DNA from: CAYWMP01 sp964459445
GTDB taxonomy: Bacteria > Desulfobacterota > DSM-4660 > Desulfatiglandales > HGW-15
Length of the DNA stretch: 9,304 nt
Reading direction: 5' to 3'
Assembly: GCA_964459445.1 (NCBI GenBank)
Contig: CAYWMP010000215.1
Coordinates: forward strand, 1 to 9,304
Part shown: piece by piece, positions 1 through 6,913 of the stretch
How positions within the stretch are numbered: position 1 is the first letter of the stretch
Layout: each line of letters begins with the position of its first letter
The notes under the pieces: model-generated
Database searches by the model: none
Seen by the model: the letters and a program-made list of their open reading frames with translations, nothing else
Told to the model about the DNA's origin: nothing
Translations under genes and position numbers: made by a program

Positions 1-8
1 CTTTTACC

Positions 9-33
9 CTTAGAAGTACTAAGACCGTAAAAT
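9..33 (+). promoter_or_regulatory. Possible promoter/leader element upstream of the hydroxylase gene
   Basis: The 80 bases before the first gene hold a 5-bp inverted repeat (CTTAG at 9-13, CTAAG at 19-23, 5-base loop) followed by TAAAAT at 28-33, which matches five of six bases of a sigma-70 -10 box. No good -35 box lies at the right distance, and the window begins too close upstream to look further. This is a weak, position-based call. Confidence 0.18.
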
Positions 34-80
34 AAGTAGGAAACTGAGGCTAGGGAGCTCTTTTCAAAAGGCGCGAGAGG

Positions 81-875
81 ATGTTCGACACTGGTGGTAC
101 TGCTGTCAGACTCATATTTTTTTGGGGAGGATTGGGTTTTTTTCTCCTGCTGGAACTCCTCAATTCCTATAGACCGAATAGGGTATCAAAGCTCCAACGA
201 TGGATCATCAACCTAGGGCTTACCCTATTTAATAGCCTTCTCATCCATCTGATATTCTCAACATCCATCCTCAGCATCATCCTATACGTTCAAGAAAAAC
301 GGCTTGGTGTCTTAAACGCATTTGAAGCGCCGACATGGACCAAGATCGTGATCACCATAGCCTTTATGGACTTTATGCTCTATGTCTGGCATCTCCTAAA
401 TCACCTTGTCCCTTTTCTGTGGCGTTTCCACAGGGTGCACCACAGCGACATGAATATGGACGCCTCAACAGCCACACGTTTTCATATCGGCGAACTGGCG
501 ATGTCAGCCATAATCAAGATGGCATTGATCGTTTTACTTGGGGCGGACTTTTTGGGCGTGTTGATATTTGAAACAACGGTTGTCCTTGCGGTCCAGTTTC
601 ACCACAGTAGCCTTAGGGTTCCGTCACGATTTGAGTCTGTTTTTTGGGTTCTATTTGTGCCGCCTTCCATGCATCGAATCCATCACTCCGTGGTGATAAA
701 GGAACGCGATAAAAACTACGGCGCCATATTCTCTCTATGGGATAGGTTGCTGGGTACACTTTTAAGGGAAGTGGATCAGGAAGGAATTCGCATCGGGGTG
801 GGCGCCTACCAAGAATCCGGTAAATTGAATTTTCACCATCTCTTGACGATGCCTTTCACGAAGCCTGTCAAATAG
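81..875 (+). CDS. Sterol desaturase / fatty acid hydroxylase family membrane protein
   Basis: This 264-residue protein belongs to the fatty acid hydroxylase superfamily (PF04116), membrane di-iron enzymes that hydroxylate or desaturate lipids using O2. The histidine clusters that bind the two irons are all present: HLLNH (H104, H108), HRVHH (H117, H120, H121), H135 in TRFH, FHH (H174, H175) and HRIHH (H198, H201, H202). An NYG at 212-214 follows. Hydrophobic segments lie at about 10-28, 42-70, 88-103 and 141-172, so it sits in the inner membrane with its metal site facing the cytoplasm, as is known for the family. The ATG at 81 has AAAGG at 66-70, a workable ribosome site. The true substrate (sterol, hopanoid, carotenoid or fatty acid) cannot be read from the sequence. 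The gene stands alone and converges with the DUF3047 gene, 16 bases away, with no room for a conventional terminator. Confidence 0.9.
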   Translation: MFDTGGTAVRLIFFWGGLGFFLLLELLNSYRPNRVSKLQRWIINLGLTLFNSLLIHLIFSTSILSIILYVQEKRLGVLNAFEAPTWTKIVITIAFMDFMLYVWHLLNHLVPFLWRFHRVHHSDMNMDASTATRFHIGELAMSAIIKMALIVLLGADFLGVLIFETTVVLAVQFHHSSLRVPSRFESVFWVLFVPPSMHRIHHSVVIKERDKNYGAIFSLWDRLLGTLLREVDQEGIRIGVGAYQESGKLNFHHLLTMPFTKPVK

Positions 876-891
876 CACTTAATTCATCCTT

Positions 892-1548
892 CTAATCACC
901 GGGTGTTGTGAGGATTCGGATTGGGCCATACCAAGCGACAGCCCTTTCTCCTGTGTTGTCGGTATCGGACATGATGGCAATGGCGCCGACTTTAGGTGGA
1001 TCTTCTCCGAAAAACTTGCGGTAATCCTCGAAGACATTTCTCTTTTCCTTAACCCACTGTCCGGTCTTCTCGGGCCCACTCTGCACAGCGATCATAATAG
1101 AATTTTTGGTATAGGGATTTGGAACGCTCTTTCCTTTAGGCAGTTTATTGGCCCATATGTAGTTTATAGCCTTTGTCTTCCAGAAGATGAGGGAAGGGAA
1201 AACAATATACACCCGGGCAGCATAATCATCGCCCTCTTTCATGAGAGCGTCACCTTTGGCAAGAACATGATCCACCTTCCATGACCAGCTGAGAATAGGG
1301 TATTCCTCGGAATCGTATTCAATCTCGTAATAGAGAGCAGAGGCTGATGCCTGACTTTTCGCTTCTATGCACCAAATATCGTCCTTTTTGACTACTTGAT
1401 AAAGGGTTTTCCCTTTAAATTCCTTTTCAACCCACTTTGGACTCAAACTCCCATTTAGATCGTCAAGGCGGATTTCGGAGGCCAAGCTGGATAAAGGGGC
1501 TGATAGGCCGCAGATGAGCCATAAAGCCAGCAAAACGGGTTTTTTCAA
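892..1548 (-). CDS. DUF3047 family secreted protein
   Basis: This 218-residue protein matches what I know of DUF3047 (PF11249), a family of unknown function common in proteobacteria. Residues 1-23 form a Sec signal peptide: KK, a hydrophobic core, then a likely cleavage after SLA (A23), so the mature protein is probably periplasmic. Family-type blocks are visible: SWSWKVD (87-93), GDDYAARVYIVFPS (106-119), AINYIWAN (127-134), NPYTKNSIMIAVQSG (144-158), KRNVFEDYRKFFGE (169-182) and AIAIMSDTDNTGE (189-201). The start is TTG at 1546-1548. It is supported by AAGGAG about ten bases upstream and by the signal peptide beginning right there. The gene is divergent from the DUF401 membrane protein and convergent with the hydroxylase. 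The many aromatic and acidic residues would suit carbohydrate or lipid binding, but that is speculation. No function is known. Confidence 0.88.
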   Translation of the reverse strand: MKKPVLLALWLICGLSAPLSSLASEIRLDDLNGSLSPKWVEKEFKGKTLYQVVKKDDIWCIEAKSQASASALYYEIEYDSEEYPILSWSWKVDHVLAKGDALMKEGDDYAARVYIVFPSLIFWKTKAINYIWANKLPKGKSVPNPYTKNSIMIAVQSGPEKTGQWVKEKRNVFEDYRKFFGEDPPKVGAIAIMSDTDNTGERAVAWYGPIRILTTPGD

Positions 1549-1587
1549 GGGATCACTTCTCCTTCAAATGAAAAAGGCTTAAAATAC

Positions 1588-1616
1588 ACTTTAAATTATT
1601 GGCTGTTTGATAACAA
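1588..1616 (-). promoter_or_regulatory. Candidate sigma-70 promoter for the DUF3047 gene
   Basis: Read on the minus strand, TTGTTA (1616-1611) is followed after 17 bases by TAAAGT (1593-1588). Each hexamer matches four of six consensus bases and the spacing is ideal. It points at the TTG start at 1548 and would give a leader of roughly 35 bases. The region is AT-rich, so chance matches are likely. Confidence 0.3.
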
Positions 1617-1640
1617 ATTCTCTTGGTGAGGTAAAATAGT

Positions 1641-1669
1641 TTGATAGGATGATTTCTGTGGAATAGAAA
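1641..1669 (+). promoter_or_regulatory. Candidate sigma-70 promoter for the DUF401 gene
   Basis: TTGATA (1641-1646; five of six bases of a -35 box) and TAGAAA (1664-1669; four of six of a -10 box) are separated by exactly 17 bases. They would start a transcript near 1676, about 60 bases before the DUF401 ATG. With the candidate on the other strand at 1588-1616, this makes a plausible back-to-back promoter region in the 189-base gap. Confidence 0.35.
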
Positions 1670-1737
1670 ATAAGGTTGCACGCTTTCAAAAGACTATAGG
1701 AAACAGGGGCATAAATTTGATGGATTGAGACATTGAG

Positions 1738-3024
1738 ATGATTCCTATACCTGCCATCATCAAAATATTCACGGTTTTCGGGCTGGTTTTGCTTTTAAAT
1801 AGGCTGCGTTTACAATTGAGCCTTGCCCTGATGCTGGGCTCCGTTGTCCTGGGCTTGTGGATGGGACTCAATCCATGGCTTTGGGTAAAGGCCGTTATTC
1901 ACAGCATCACCCAACTTCAGACCATCAGTCTCTTGCTCATCGTATGGCTCATACTTGTCATGAGCCGGATTATGGAGCAGACCGGCCACATGGAGAGGCT
2001 GGTGAATGCCTTTGCCGGTCTGACAAGAGACGCGCGTACAGTCAGTTCCGTGATGCCGGCCCTTATCGGACTTTTGCCCATGCCCGGGGGCGCCCTATTT
2101 TCGGCCCCCATGGTGGAAACGTCCCTATCAGGGCATTCCGTCTCCAATGAGCAAAAGACCCTAATCAACTATTGGTTTCGCCACATCTGGGAATTCTGGT
2201 GGCCGCTGTATCCAGGTGTCGTCCTGGCCCTGGCCCTGCTGGAAGTAGATACCTGGAGATTCCTAATGATCATGGCCCCACTGAGCATAATTTCTGCGAC
2301 TGCAGGCGTGGTTTTTCTCCTAAAGCCTATCGGAAAAAAGGAAATGATGAACGGCGGTCATGTATCATGGGCAGGGATCAAGGCCTTTCTTTTCGAGTTC
2401 ATGCCGATTCTCATCGTGATTTTGGTTATTATCTTTATTTCGGGCCTCAAAGGGGCACTGGGACTGGCCGGACTCCCTTTTGACATCCCAGGCTCTATAT
2501 CCATTCTGCCGGGCCTGTTGGCATCGCTCATTTGGGTATGCAAGGTTAATCACGTTGCTTTCAGGCTGCTCAAATCCTCCCTCGCAAACAAGAGCATCAT
2601 GCCCATGTTATTCCTGCTTGCAGCGATCATGGTCTTTAAAGGTATCATGGTTGAAAGCGAGGCGGTCGTTCAGATTAGAAACGAACTCATGGCCTACAGA
2701 ATCCCCGTCATTCTGGTCATATTGATTATGCCATTTATTTCAGGGATAATAACGGGTATCGCCGTAGGGTTTGTGGGGACTTCTTTTCCACTGATCATAC
2801 CTCTTTTTCAGACTCCTCATTTTTTCGACTTCATGTCCTATGTGGCAGTGGCCTACACATTCGGCTATATGGGCATGATGCTTTCGCCGATGCATCTTTG
2901 CTTTCTGGTGACCAAGGACTACTATAAGGCAAATCTCTTGAGGAGCTACCGTACCCTTGTCCTGCCGGCCTTGATGGTCATGATCACGGTCAGTTTTCTT
3001 TTTATGGCCTACCGGGCCCTCTAG
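1738..3024 (+). CDS. DUF401 family polytopic membrane protein (putative transporter)
   Basis: This 428-residue integral membrane protein resembles the DUF401 family (PF04165), uncharacterised proteins thought to be related to the ion-transporter (IT) superfamily. Around ten hydrophobic segments run the whole length, for example 7-20, 28-45, 62-78, 104-121, 158-182, 184-197, 220-236, 254-270, 287-302, 321-350, 366-392 and 404-425. Conserved-looking family blocks are LLPMPGGALFSAPM (112-125), NYWFRHIWEFWWPLYPG (144-160), PFISGIITGIAVGFVG (332-347) and YTFGYMGMMLSPMHLC (373-388). The first and last of these hold the Gly/Pro-rich re-entrant-like stretches typical of IT carriers. The ATG at 1738 has only a weak ribosome site, but an early hydrophobic helix begins right after it. 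The substrate is unknown. The nearest partner is the divergent periplasmic DUF3047 gene, and a shared regulator or function is possible but unproven. Confidence 0.85.
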   Translation: MIPIPAIIKIFTVFGLVLLLNRLRLQLSLALMLGSVVLGLWMGLNPWLWVKAVIHSITQLQTISLLLIVWLILVMSRIMEQTGHMERLVNAFAGLTRDARTVSSVMPALIGLLPMPGGALFSAPMVETSLSGHSVSNEQKTLINYWFRHIWEFWWPLYPGVVLALALLEVDTWRFLMIMAPLSIISATAGVVFLLKPIGKKEMMNGGHVSWAGIKAFLFEFMPILIVILVIIFISGLKGALGLAGLPFDIPGSISILPGLLASLIWVCKVNHVAFRLLKSSLANKSIMPMLFLLAAIMVFKGIMVESEAVVQIRNELMAYRIPVILVILIMPFISGIITGIAVGFVGTSFPLIIPLFQTPHFFDFMSYVAVAYTFGYMGMMLSPMHLCFLVTKDYYKANLLRSYRTLVLPALMVMITVSFLFMAYRAL

Positions 3025-3068
3025 CATTCCATGTTCGGCGATCAAACCGCTAATGCTCCCAACAAGAT

Positions 3069-3091
3069 TGAGTCCTGACTCATTTTGTTTT
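3069..3091 (+). terminator. Weak rho-independent terminator-like hairpin after DUF401
   Basis: TGAGT (3069-3073) pairs with ACTCA (3078-3082) around a four-base CCTG loop. TTTTGTTTT follows at once at 3083-3091. The stem has only five pairs and low GC, so termination would be inefficient. It is correctly placed, 45 bases after the DUF401 stop and before the citrate synthase leader. Confidence 0.38.
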
Positions 3092-3157
3092 AAGGTAGTT
3101 GGGAATTATGAATTGTGATAGAAAGGCATTTCCAAAAAACTCGATTAGGGGAAAACC

Positions 3158-4447
3158 ATGGTTGATACAGCTAAACTTCTACTGGATGGGCATACCTATG
3201 ATTTACCAATCGTCATTGGAACAGAGGGCGAAAAGGCCATAGACATATCAAAGCTGCGCCAGGAAACCGGGCTCATTACACTTGATGCCGGTTATGCGAA
3301 TACGGGCAGTTGCCAGAGCAGCATCACTTTCATGGACGGCGAGAAGGGGATTCTTCGTTATCGGGGGATACCGGTTGAACAGCTTGCCGAGCAATCAACC
3401 TTTGTTGAGACCGCATATCTGTTGATCAATGGAGAGCTCCCCTCCAGAAAGCAATTGACGGATTTCTCAATATTGCTCAACGACCATTCGCTTGTGCATG
3501 AAGACATGCGGCAATTCTTCGAGAACTTTCCTCGAGGGGCCCATCCTATGGGTATTCTTTCCTCCATGGTCAATGCCATGCGGTTTTTCTATCCTGAAAT
3601 ACCCGAGAGATCCGAAGAGGAGGAAATTAACCTCACCTTTGCTCGACTTCTTTCCAAGGTTCGCACCATGGCCGCCCTGTCCTACAAAATCTCGAGAGGG
3701 CATAGAGTGGTATACCCTAAACATACGCTTACCTATGCGGCCAATTTTTTGAATATGATGTTTGATACCCCTGTTCGGCCCTATAATATGGATGACGATT
3801 TGGTCGAGGCCCTGAATGTTTTCTGGATATTGCATGCGGATCATGAACAGAACTGCTCCACCGCCGCGGTTCGACTGGTGGGCAGTGCACGCGTCAATCT
3901 CTACGCCGCCATTTCGGCCGGCATTAATGCCCTTTGGGGTCCGTTGCACGGTGGCGCTAATCAAGCGGTGGTTGAAATGCTCAGCGACATACTGGCCCAG
4001 GGCGGTGATGTGGCACCCTTTATCGCCAGAGCAAAGGACAAAAAGGATCCCTTTAGGCTCATGGGATTTGGGCACAGGGTGTATAAGACCTACGATCCCA
4101 GACTCCGCATCCTAAAACCGGTGTGTGACAAGGTGCTGACCAAGCTCAAACGTCACGATCCCCTGGTTGATGCTGCAAAACGATTGGAAGAGGTGGCCCT
4201 AAAGGATGCCTATTTCGTAGATCACAATCTCTATCCCAACGTAGATTTTTATAGCGGTATCCTTTTGAGGGCCATGGGAATTCCCGTGAACATGTTTACT
4301 GTGATGTTCGCCATCGGTCGATTGCCCGGGTGGATAAGCCAATGGAAGGAGAGCCTTGATGATCCGAATTGGAAGCTCCACCGACCAAGACAGGTATATA
4401 CAGGCCCTCTTGAGCGGGACTATGTGCCCATGAGCGAGAGGGTTTGA
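3158..4447 (+). CDS. gltA: Type II citrate synthase
   Basis: This enzyme condenses oxaloacetate with acetyl-CoA to make citrate, the entry step of the TCA cycle, in the cytoplasm. The 429 residues match the length of Gram-negative, hexameric (GltA-type) citrate synthases. Catalytic residues are in the expected places: H264 in GPLHGGANQ, H306 in GFGHRVYKTYDPR and D363 in NVDFYSG. HADHEQNCSTAAVR (226-239) is the family's oxaloacetate-side block, and GRLPGWISQW (387-396) lies near the C-terminus. The N-terminal 45 residues form the extra beta domain of the NADH-sensitive type II enzymes; whether NADH really inhibits this one is inference. The ATG is preceded by AGGGGA with five bases between, a strong ribosome site. 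A weak -35/-10-like pair (TTGTTT 3085-3090, TATGAA 3107-3112, 16-base spacer) lies upstream. It has its own leader and no TCA-cycle neighbours. Confidence 0.97.
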   Translation: MVDTAKLLLDGHTYDLPIVIGTEGEKAIDISKLRQETGLITLDAGYANTGSCQSSITFMDGEKGILRYRGIPVEQLAEQSTFVETAYLLINGELPSRKQLTDFSILLNDHSLVHEDMRQFFENFPRGAHPMGILSSMVNAMRFFYPEIPERSEEEEINLTFARLLSKVRTMAALSYKISRGHRVVYPKHTLTYAANFLNMMFDTPVRPYNMDDDLVEALNVFWILHADHEQNCSTAAVRLVGSARVNLYAAISAGINALWGPLHGGANQAVVEMLSDILAQGGDVAPFIARAKDKKDPFRLMGFGHRVYKTYDPRLRILKPVCDKVLTKLKRHDPLVDAAKRLEEVALKDAYFVDHNLYPNVDFYSGILLRAMGIPVNMFTVMFAIGRLPGWISQWKESLDDPNWKLHRPRQVYTGPLERDYVPMSERV

Positions 4448-4449
4448 CG

Positions 4450-4455
4450 TATAAT
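4450..4455 (+). promoter_or_regulatory. Perfect -10 hexamer before the diguanylate cyclase gene
   Basis: TATAAT lies three bases after the citrate synthase stop and 46 bases before the cyclase ATG. No convincing -35 box is found 16-18 bases upstream inside the end of gltA. It could be an activator-dependent start for the cyclase-DUF2400 pair, or a chance match in an AT-rich gap. Confidence 0.25.
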
Positions 4456-4501
4456 ATAGTAAAATCCCTACCCTACTTTGTTTTATCGAGAAGGACATGT
4501 C

Positions 4502-5845
4502 ATGGAAAATGACCCAAAAACTGAGTTAAAAGAGTTAAAAAGGCAATTTCTTGAGATAGAGCGGGTTCACCAGGAAGAAAGGGAATGCCTCGTCCTGGTC
4601 ATTCAAACACTCGGCACGGTAGTGACCATGCATGAGGAAATGGGAGAGGCCTATGATTCCCTCAAAGATGTCGTCAATGTGGAGGGCTCCTTACCCCTTG
4701 AACTTGTAGAACAGGAAATCAGCAAACTCAAGGACAAGGTCATAACGCTTGAGGGTGAAGAGCCTGAAGGAGCCGAATCGGAATCTTTGGCAGACCTGAA
4801 AGAACGCCTAGTGAACGCCTGCCGCAATACAAAAAAAATCATGGTTGCCTTGCTTGAAGATTTCTACCCCTTGTCCAATGAGCTGCAAGAAAAGGCGGAT
4901 GCAATCGATGTCGATTGCTCGGCAGAGGCGGCTGAAATAGATTTAGCTGGGCCAACCGGCTCATTTCTAAACTATGTGGATGATCTGAAAAGCAAAATAT
5001 TAGAGGATTTCCGATATATCAACACCACGTTTCTCACCCTTTTGGAGCAGGTCAAGGAACTGGAAAAAACGTTCGCCAGCGAGTTCGGGACGGAGGAGCG
5101 GCTGAAGGAAATTGAGTATTTTGAAATGAAGGTCAGCACGGAAGTCGGCTCTATTGTTGAATCCTTCAATATCCATAATACGATAGATGAAATCAAAAGC
5201 ACCGTCCTTGACAAGATCGAGAACATAAAACGCATCGTCTCCTTGAGAAAGAAAGAAGAAACCATCCAATCATTGAGGGCAAAGGAGAATATCAGCAGGC
5301 TCAAAAGGAGGATCGTCGAGGTTGAAAAGGACGCCCTCGTCATGACCCAAAAGGCCGAGAAACTTCAGACAGCGGCGTTAAATGACGGACTTACGGGCCT
5401 TTATAACCGTAAGGCCTTTGATATACGGGTAAGAGATGCCTTGGGCGCCCTCACCTCAAGAAAAATTCCCTTTGCCGTGGTCCTATTCGATGTGGATAAA
5501 TTCAAGGGCGTCAACGACACATTCGGCCATGTGGCAGGCGACACGGTCCTCAAGAAAGTTGCACAATGCCTGAAGGATACTTTTCGACAGGACGACTTCA
5601 TTTCGAGATACGGCGGAGATGAATTCGCCGTGGTGATCGAGCGATTAACAAAGGACATGGCCAAAGAAAGGATCGCAAGTTTTAGAAAAAATCTGAAGAA
5701 GATACGCTTTAAATCCTACAAAAAGGGGGAGATAGATATCAGTGTGAGCTCCGGCATAGCCCTGGCCAATAATGAGGATACCCCTGAAACACTCATCGAC
5801 AGGGCGGACAAGGCCATGTATGCCTCAAAGGAAAAATCAAAATAA
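4502..5845 (+). CDS. Diguanylate cyclase (GGDEF) with long helical N-terminal region
   Basis: This 447-residue soluble protein should make cyclic di-GMP from two GTP. The C-terminal GGDEF domain spans about 290-445: DGLTGLYNR (295-303), metal-binding D330 in FDVDKFKGVND (329-339), the intact GGDEF active site (371-375) and SSGIA (416-420). RQDD (362-365) sits five residues before GGDEF, exactly where the inhibitory I-site (RxxD) belongs, so product inhibition is expected. Residues 1-290 show no membrane span or sensory domain that I recognise. They are mostly charged, heptad-like helix, with an acidic linker at 84-97 and a strong coiled coil at about 228-290 leading into the catalytic domain. 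Dimerisation through these helices is the likely control. An upstream in-frame TTG at 4478 exists, but ATG 4502 has AGAAGGA six bases before it and is preferred. The last base of its stop is the first base of the next gene. Confidence 0.93.
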   Translation: MENDPKTELKELKRQFLEIERVHQEERECLVLVIQTLGTVVTMHEEMGEAYDSLKDVVNVEGSLPLELVEQEISKLKDKVITLEGEEPEGAESESLADLKERLVNACRNTKKIMVALLEDFYPLSNELQEKADAIDVDCSAEAAEIDLAGPTGSFLNYVDDLKSKILEDFRYINTTFLTLLEQVKELEKTFASEFGTEERLKEIEYFEMKVSTEVGSIVESFNIHNTIDEIKSTVLDKIENIKRIVSLRKKEETIQSLRAKENISRLKRRIVEVEKDALVMTQKAEKLQTAALNDGLTGLYNRKAFDIRVRDALGALTSRKIPFAVVLFDVDKFKGVNDTFGHVAGDTVLKKVAQCLKDTFRQDDFISRYGGDEFAVVIERLTKDMAKERIASFRKNLKKIRFKSYKKGEIDISVSSGIALANNEDTPETLIDRADKAMYASKEKSK

Positions 5846-6654
5846 TGATCGGATGCGGCGTGAGCCTGTCAAACAAACAGGCCCTGGACGACCTTTACGC
5901 TTCATGCAATCGACGCACTCTTATACACCCGGATCCCCTGGAATTCCTCTATAAATATGAAGATGATCGCGACAGAGAAATCGTTGCCCTCATTGCTTCG
6001 TCCCTCGCTTACGGGAGGGTGCGTCAAATATTAAAGAGCATATCCTCGGTGCTCGAACCCATGGGGCCTTCGCCCCATGCATTCCTTTTGGATTCATCCC
6101 TTCATCAAATCCTATCCATTTTTCAAGGCTTCAAACACCGATTTACAACGGACCGAGAACTCTCATTACTGATGTGGGGCATCAGGCAAGTCTGCAGGGA
6201 ATACGGATCCCTTCACAGATGCTTTGTGGCCGGTCTGCAAGAGGGAGATGACAATGTTCTTCCCGCCCTTTCATTCTTCGTAGAGGCGCTTTCCTCCCGG
6301 GCTATTGTGCGTCGCAGCAGCCTGCTCCCCAAACCGGAGAAGGGAAGCGCTTGTAAGAGACTCAACCTTTTCTTGCGATGGATGGTCAGAGAGGATGAGG
6401 TGGATCCAGGGGGTTGGAATTTGGTCCCCGAATCAAAGTTGATTGTCCCCCTGGATACCCATATGCATAGAATCGGTTTGCTCCTCAATCTGACGCGACG
6501 GAAACAGGCTAATATGCGAACTGCTATTGAGATCACCCATGCCTTCAGGGAAATCGCCCCCCAGGATCCCGTCCGATACGACTTCTCACTTACTCGTTTG
6601 GGAATAAGGGATGATATGAGCCTGGCGTGTTTTTTTGAGGGCCAATTACCCTAG
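5845..6654 (+). CDS. TIGR02757 / DUF2400 family protein, endonuclease III-like
   Basis: This 269-residue protein belongs to the TIGR02757/DUF2400 (PF09674) family, which has no assigned function and a patchy spread over delta- and epsilonproteobacteria, spirochaetes and Bacteroidetes. Diagnostic blocks are REIVALIASSLAYGRVRQI (44-62), CKRLNLFLRWMVREDEVDPG (170-189) and VPLDTHMHRIG (201-211). The last looks like the VDTHIFRV stretch of E. coli endonuclease III that holds catalytic D138, which would make D204 the counterpart. The first resembles the early SAQATDxxVN helix of that enzyme. I see no helix-hairpin-helix LPGVGxKTA and no four-cysteine iron-sulfur motif, so activity is uncertain. The ATG overlaps the cyclase stop (TAATG). 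The nearest purine-rich site (AAAGGA, 5827-5832) is 12 bases away, so translation probably depends on coupling. A GTG at 5860 is an alternative start. Confidence 0.88.
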   Translation: MIGCGVSLSNKQALDDLYASCNRRTLIHPDPLEFLYKYEDDRDREIVALIASSLAYGRVRQILKSISSVLEPMGPSPHAFLLDSSLHQILSIFQGFKHRFTTDRELSLLMWGIRQVCREYGSLHRCFVAGLQEGDDNVLPALSFFVEALSSRAIVRRSSLLPKPEKGSACKRLNLFLRWMVREDEVDPGGWNLVPESKLIVPLDTHMHRIGLLLNLTRRKQANMRTAIEITHAFREIAPQDPVRYDFSLTRLGIRDDMSLACFFEGQLP

Positions 6655-6769
6655 AGACATAGGAAGGAATAGGGTGACCAGCGGAGCGGAGGGGCGGGTT
6701 CATCCTCAAAATACTGCAAGTATCCTCTGTTTATAATCTTCATCGACCTTGACCAAGTGTAGAATCGAG

Positions 6770-6830
6770 CATTTTTCAGAGGCCGCAAACCGCAACGCCC
6801 TTTGAGACCCATTGAAACTCTTGAAAAATG
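6770..6830. repeat. Bulged 12-bp inverted repeat
   Basis: CATTTTTCAGAG (6770-6781) is the reverse complement of CTC plus TGAAAAATG (6818-6820 and 6822-6830), with one bulged T at 6821. The inner loop is 36 bases. Nine contiguous pairs plus three after the bulge are more than most gaps of this size show by chance. It could fold in RNA or act as a protein-binding dyad upstream of the TIGR01777 gene. Confidence 0.5.
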
Positions 6831-6872
6831 ACTTAATAAATGGGAGAGGCTCAACATATTGAAATAAACTCC

Positions 6873-6892
6873 ACGGGTCACATGAAACCCGT
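6873..6892. repeat. 6-bp hairpin just before the TIGR01777 start
   Basis: ACGGGT (6873-6878) and ACCCGT (6887-6892) form a perfect stem with an 8-base loop, ending 21 bases before the ATG at 6914. The A-run after it is not a terminator on the plus strand, and on the minus strand the T-run lies on the wrong side. It may be an operator or a leader structure near the ribosome site. Confidence 0.4.
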
Positions 6893-6913
6893 AAAAAGGA
6901 CGGTGGCTACCCG

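Larger units (their letters stand above)
6655..6913. other. 259-base non-coding gap with dyads
   Basis: I see no convincing gene here. A minus-strand frame (6881-6651) is open but has no ribosome site and no family-like motif. The gap contains a GC-rich run at about 6680-6699, a small hairpin (ATACT 6711-6715 / AGTAT 6719-6723) flanked by direct ATCCTC copies (6702-6707 and 6722-6727), a perfect TATAAT at 6732-6737 without a clear -35, and two larger inverted repeats listed separately. No hairpin followed by a T-run marks the end of the DUF2400 transcript. TTGAAA at 6812-6817 could be a -35 box for the next gene, but the -10 match is poor. Confidence 0.6.

Noticed and set aside
3467..4075. 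Long minus-strand frame (202 codons) opposite citrate synthase
   Set aside because: It lies wholly inside gltA, whose catalytic motifs are intact; this is a shadow frame caused by codon bias.
4444..4472. TTGACG at 4444-4449 as a -35 box for the cyclase gene
   Set aside because: No -10-like sequence lies 16-18 bases downstream; the nearby TATAAT starts right after it, with no spacer.
6651..6881. Minus-strand 76-codon frame in the gap before the TIGR01777 gene
   Set aside because: No ribosome site or recognisable motif; it runs through the inverted repeats and the end of the DUF2400 gene.
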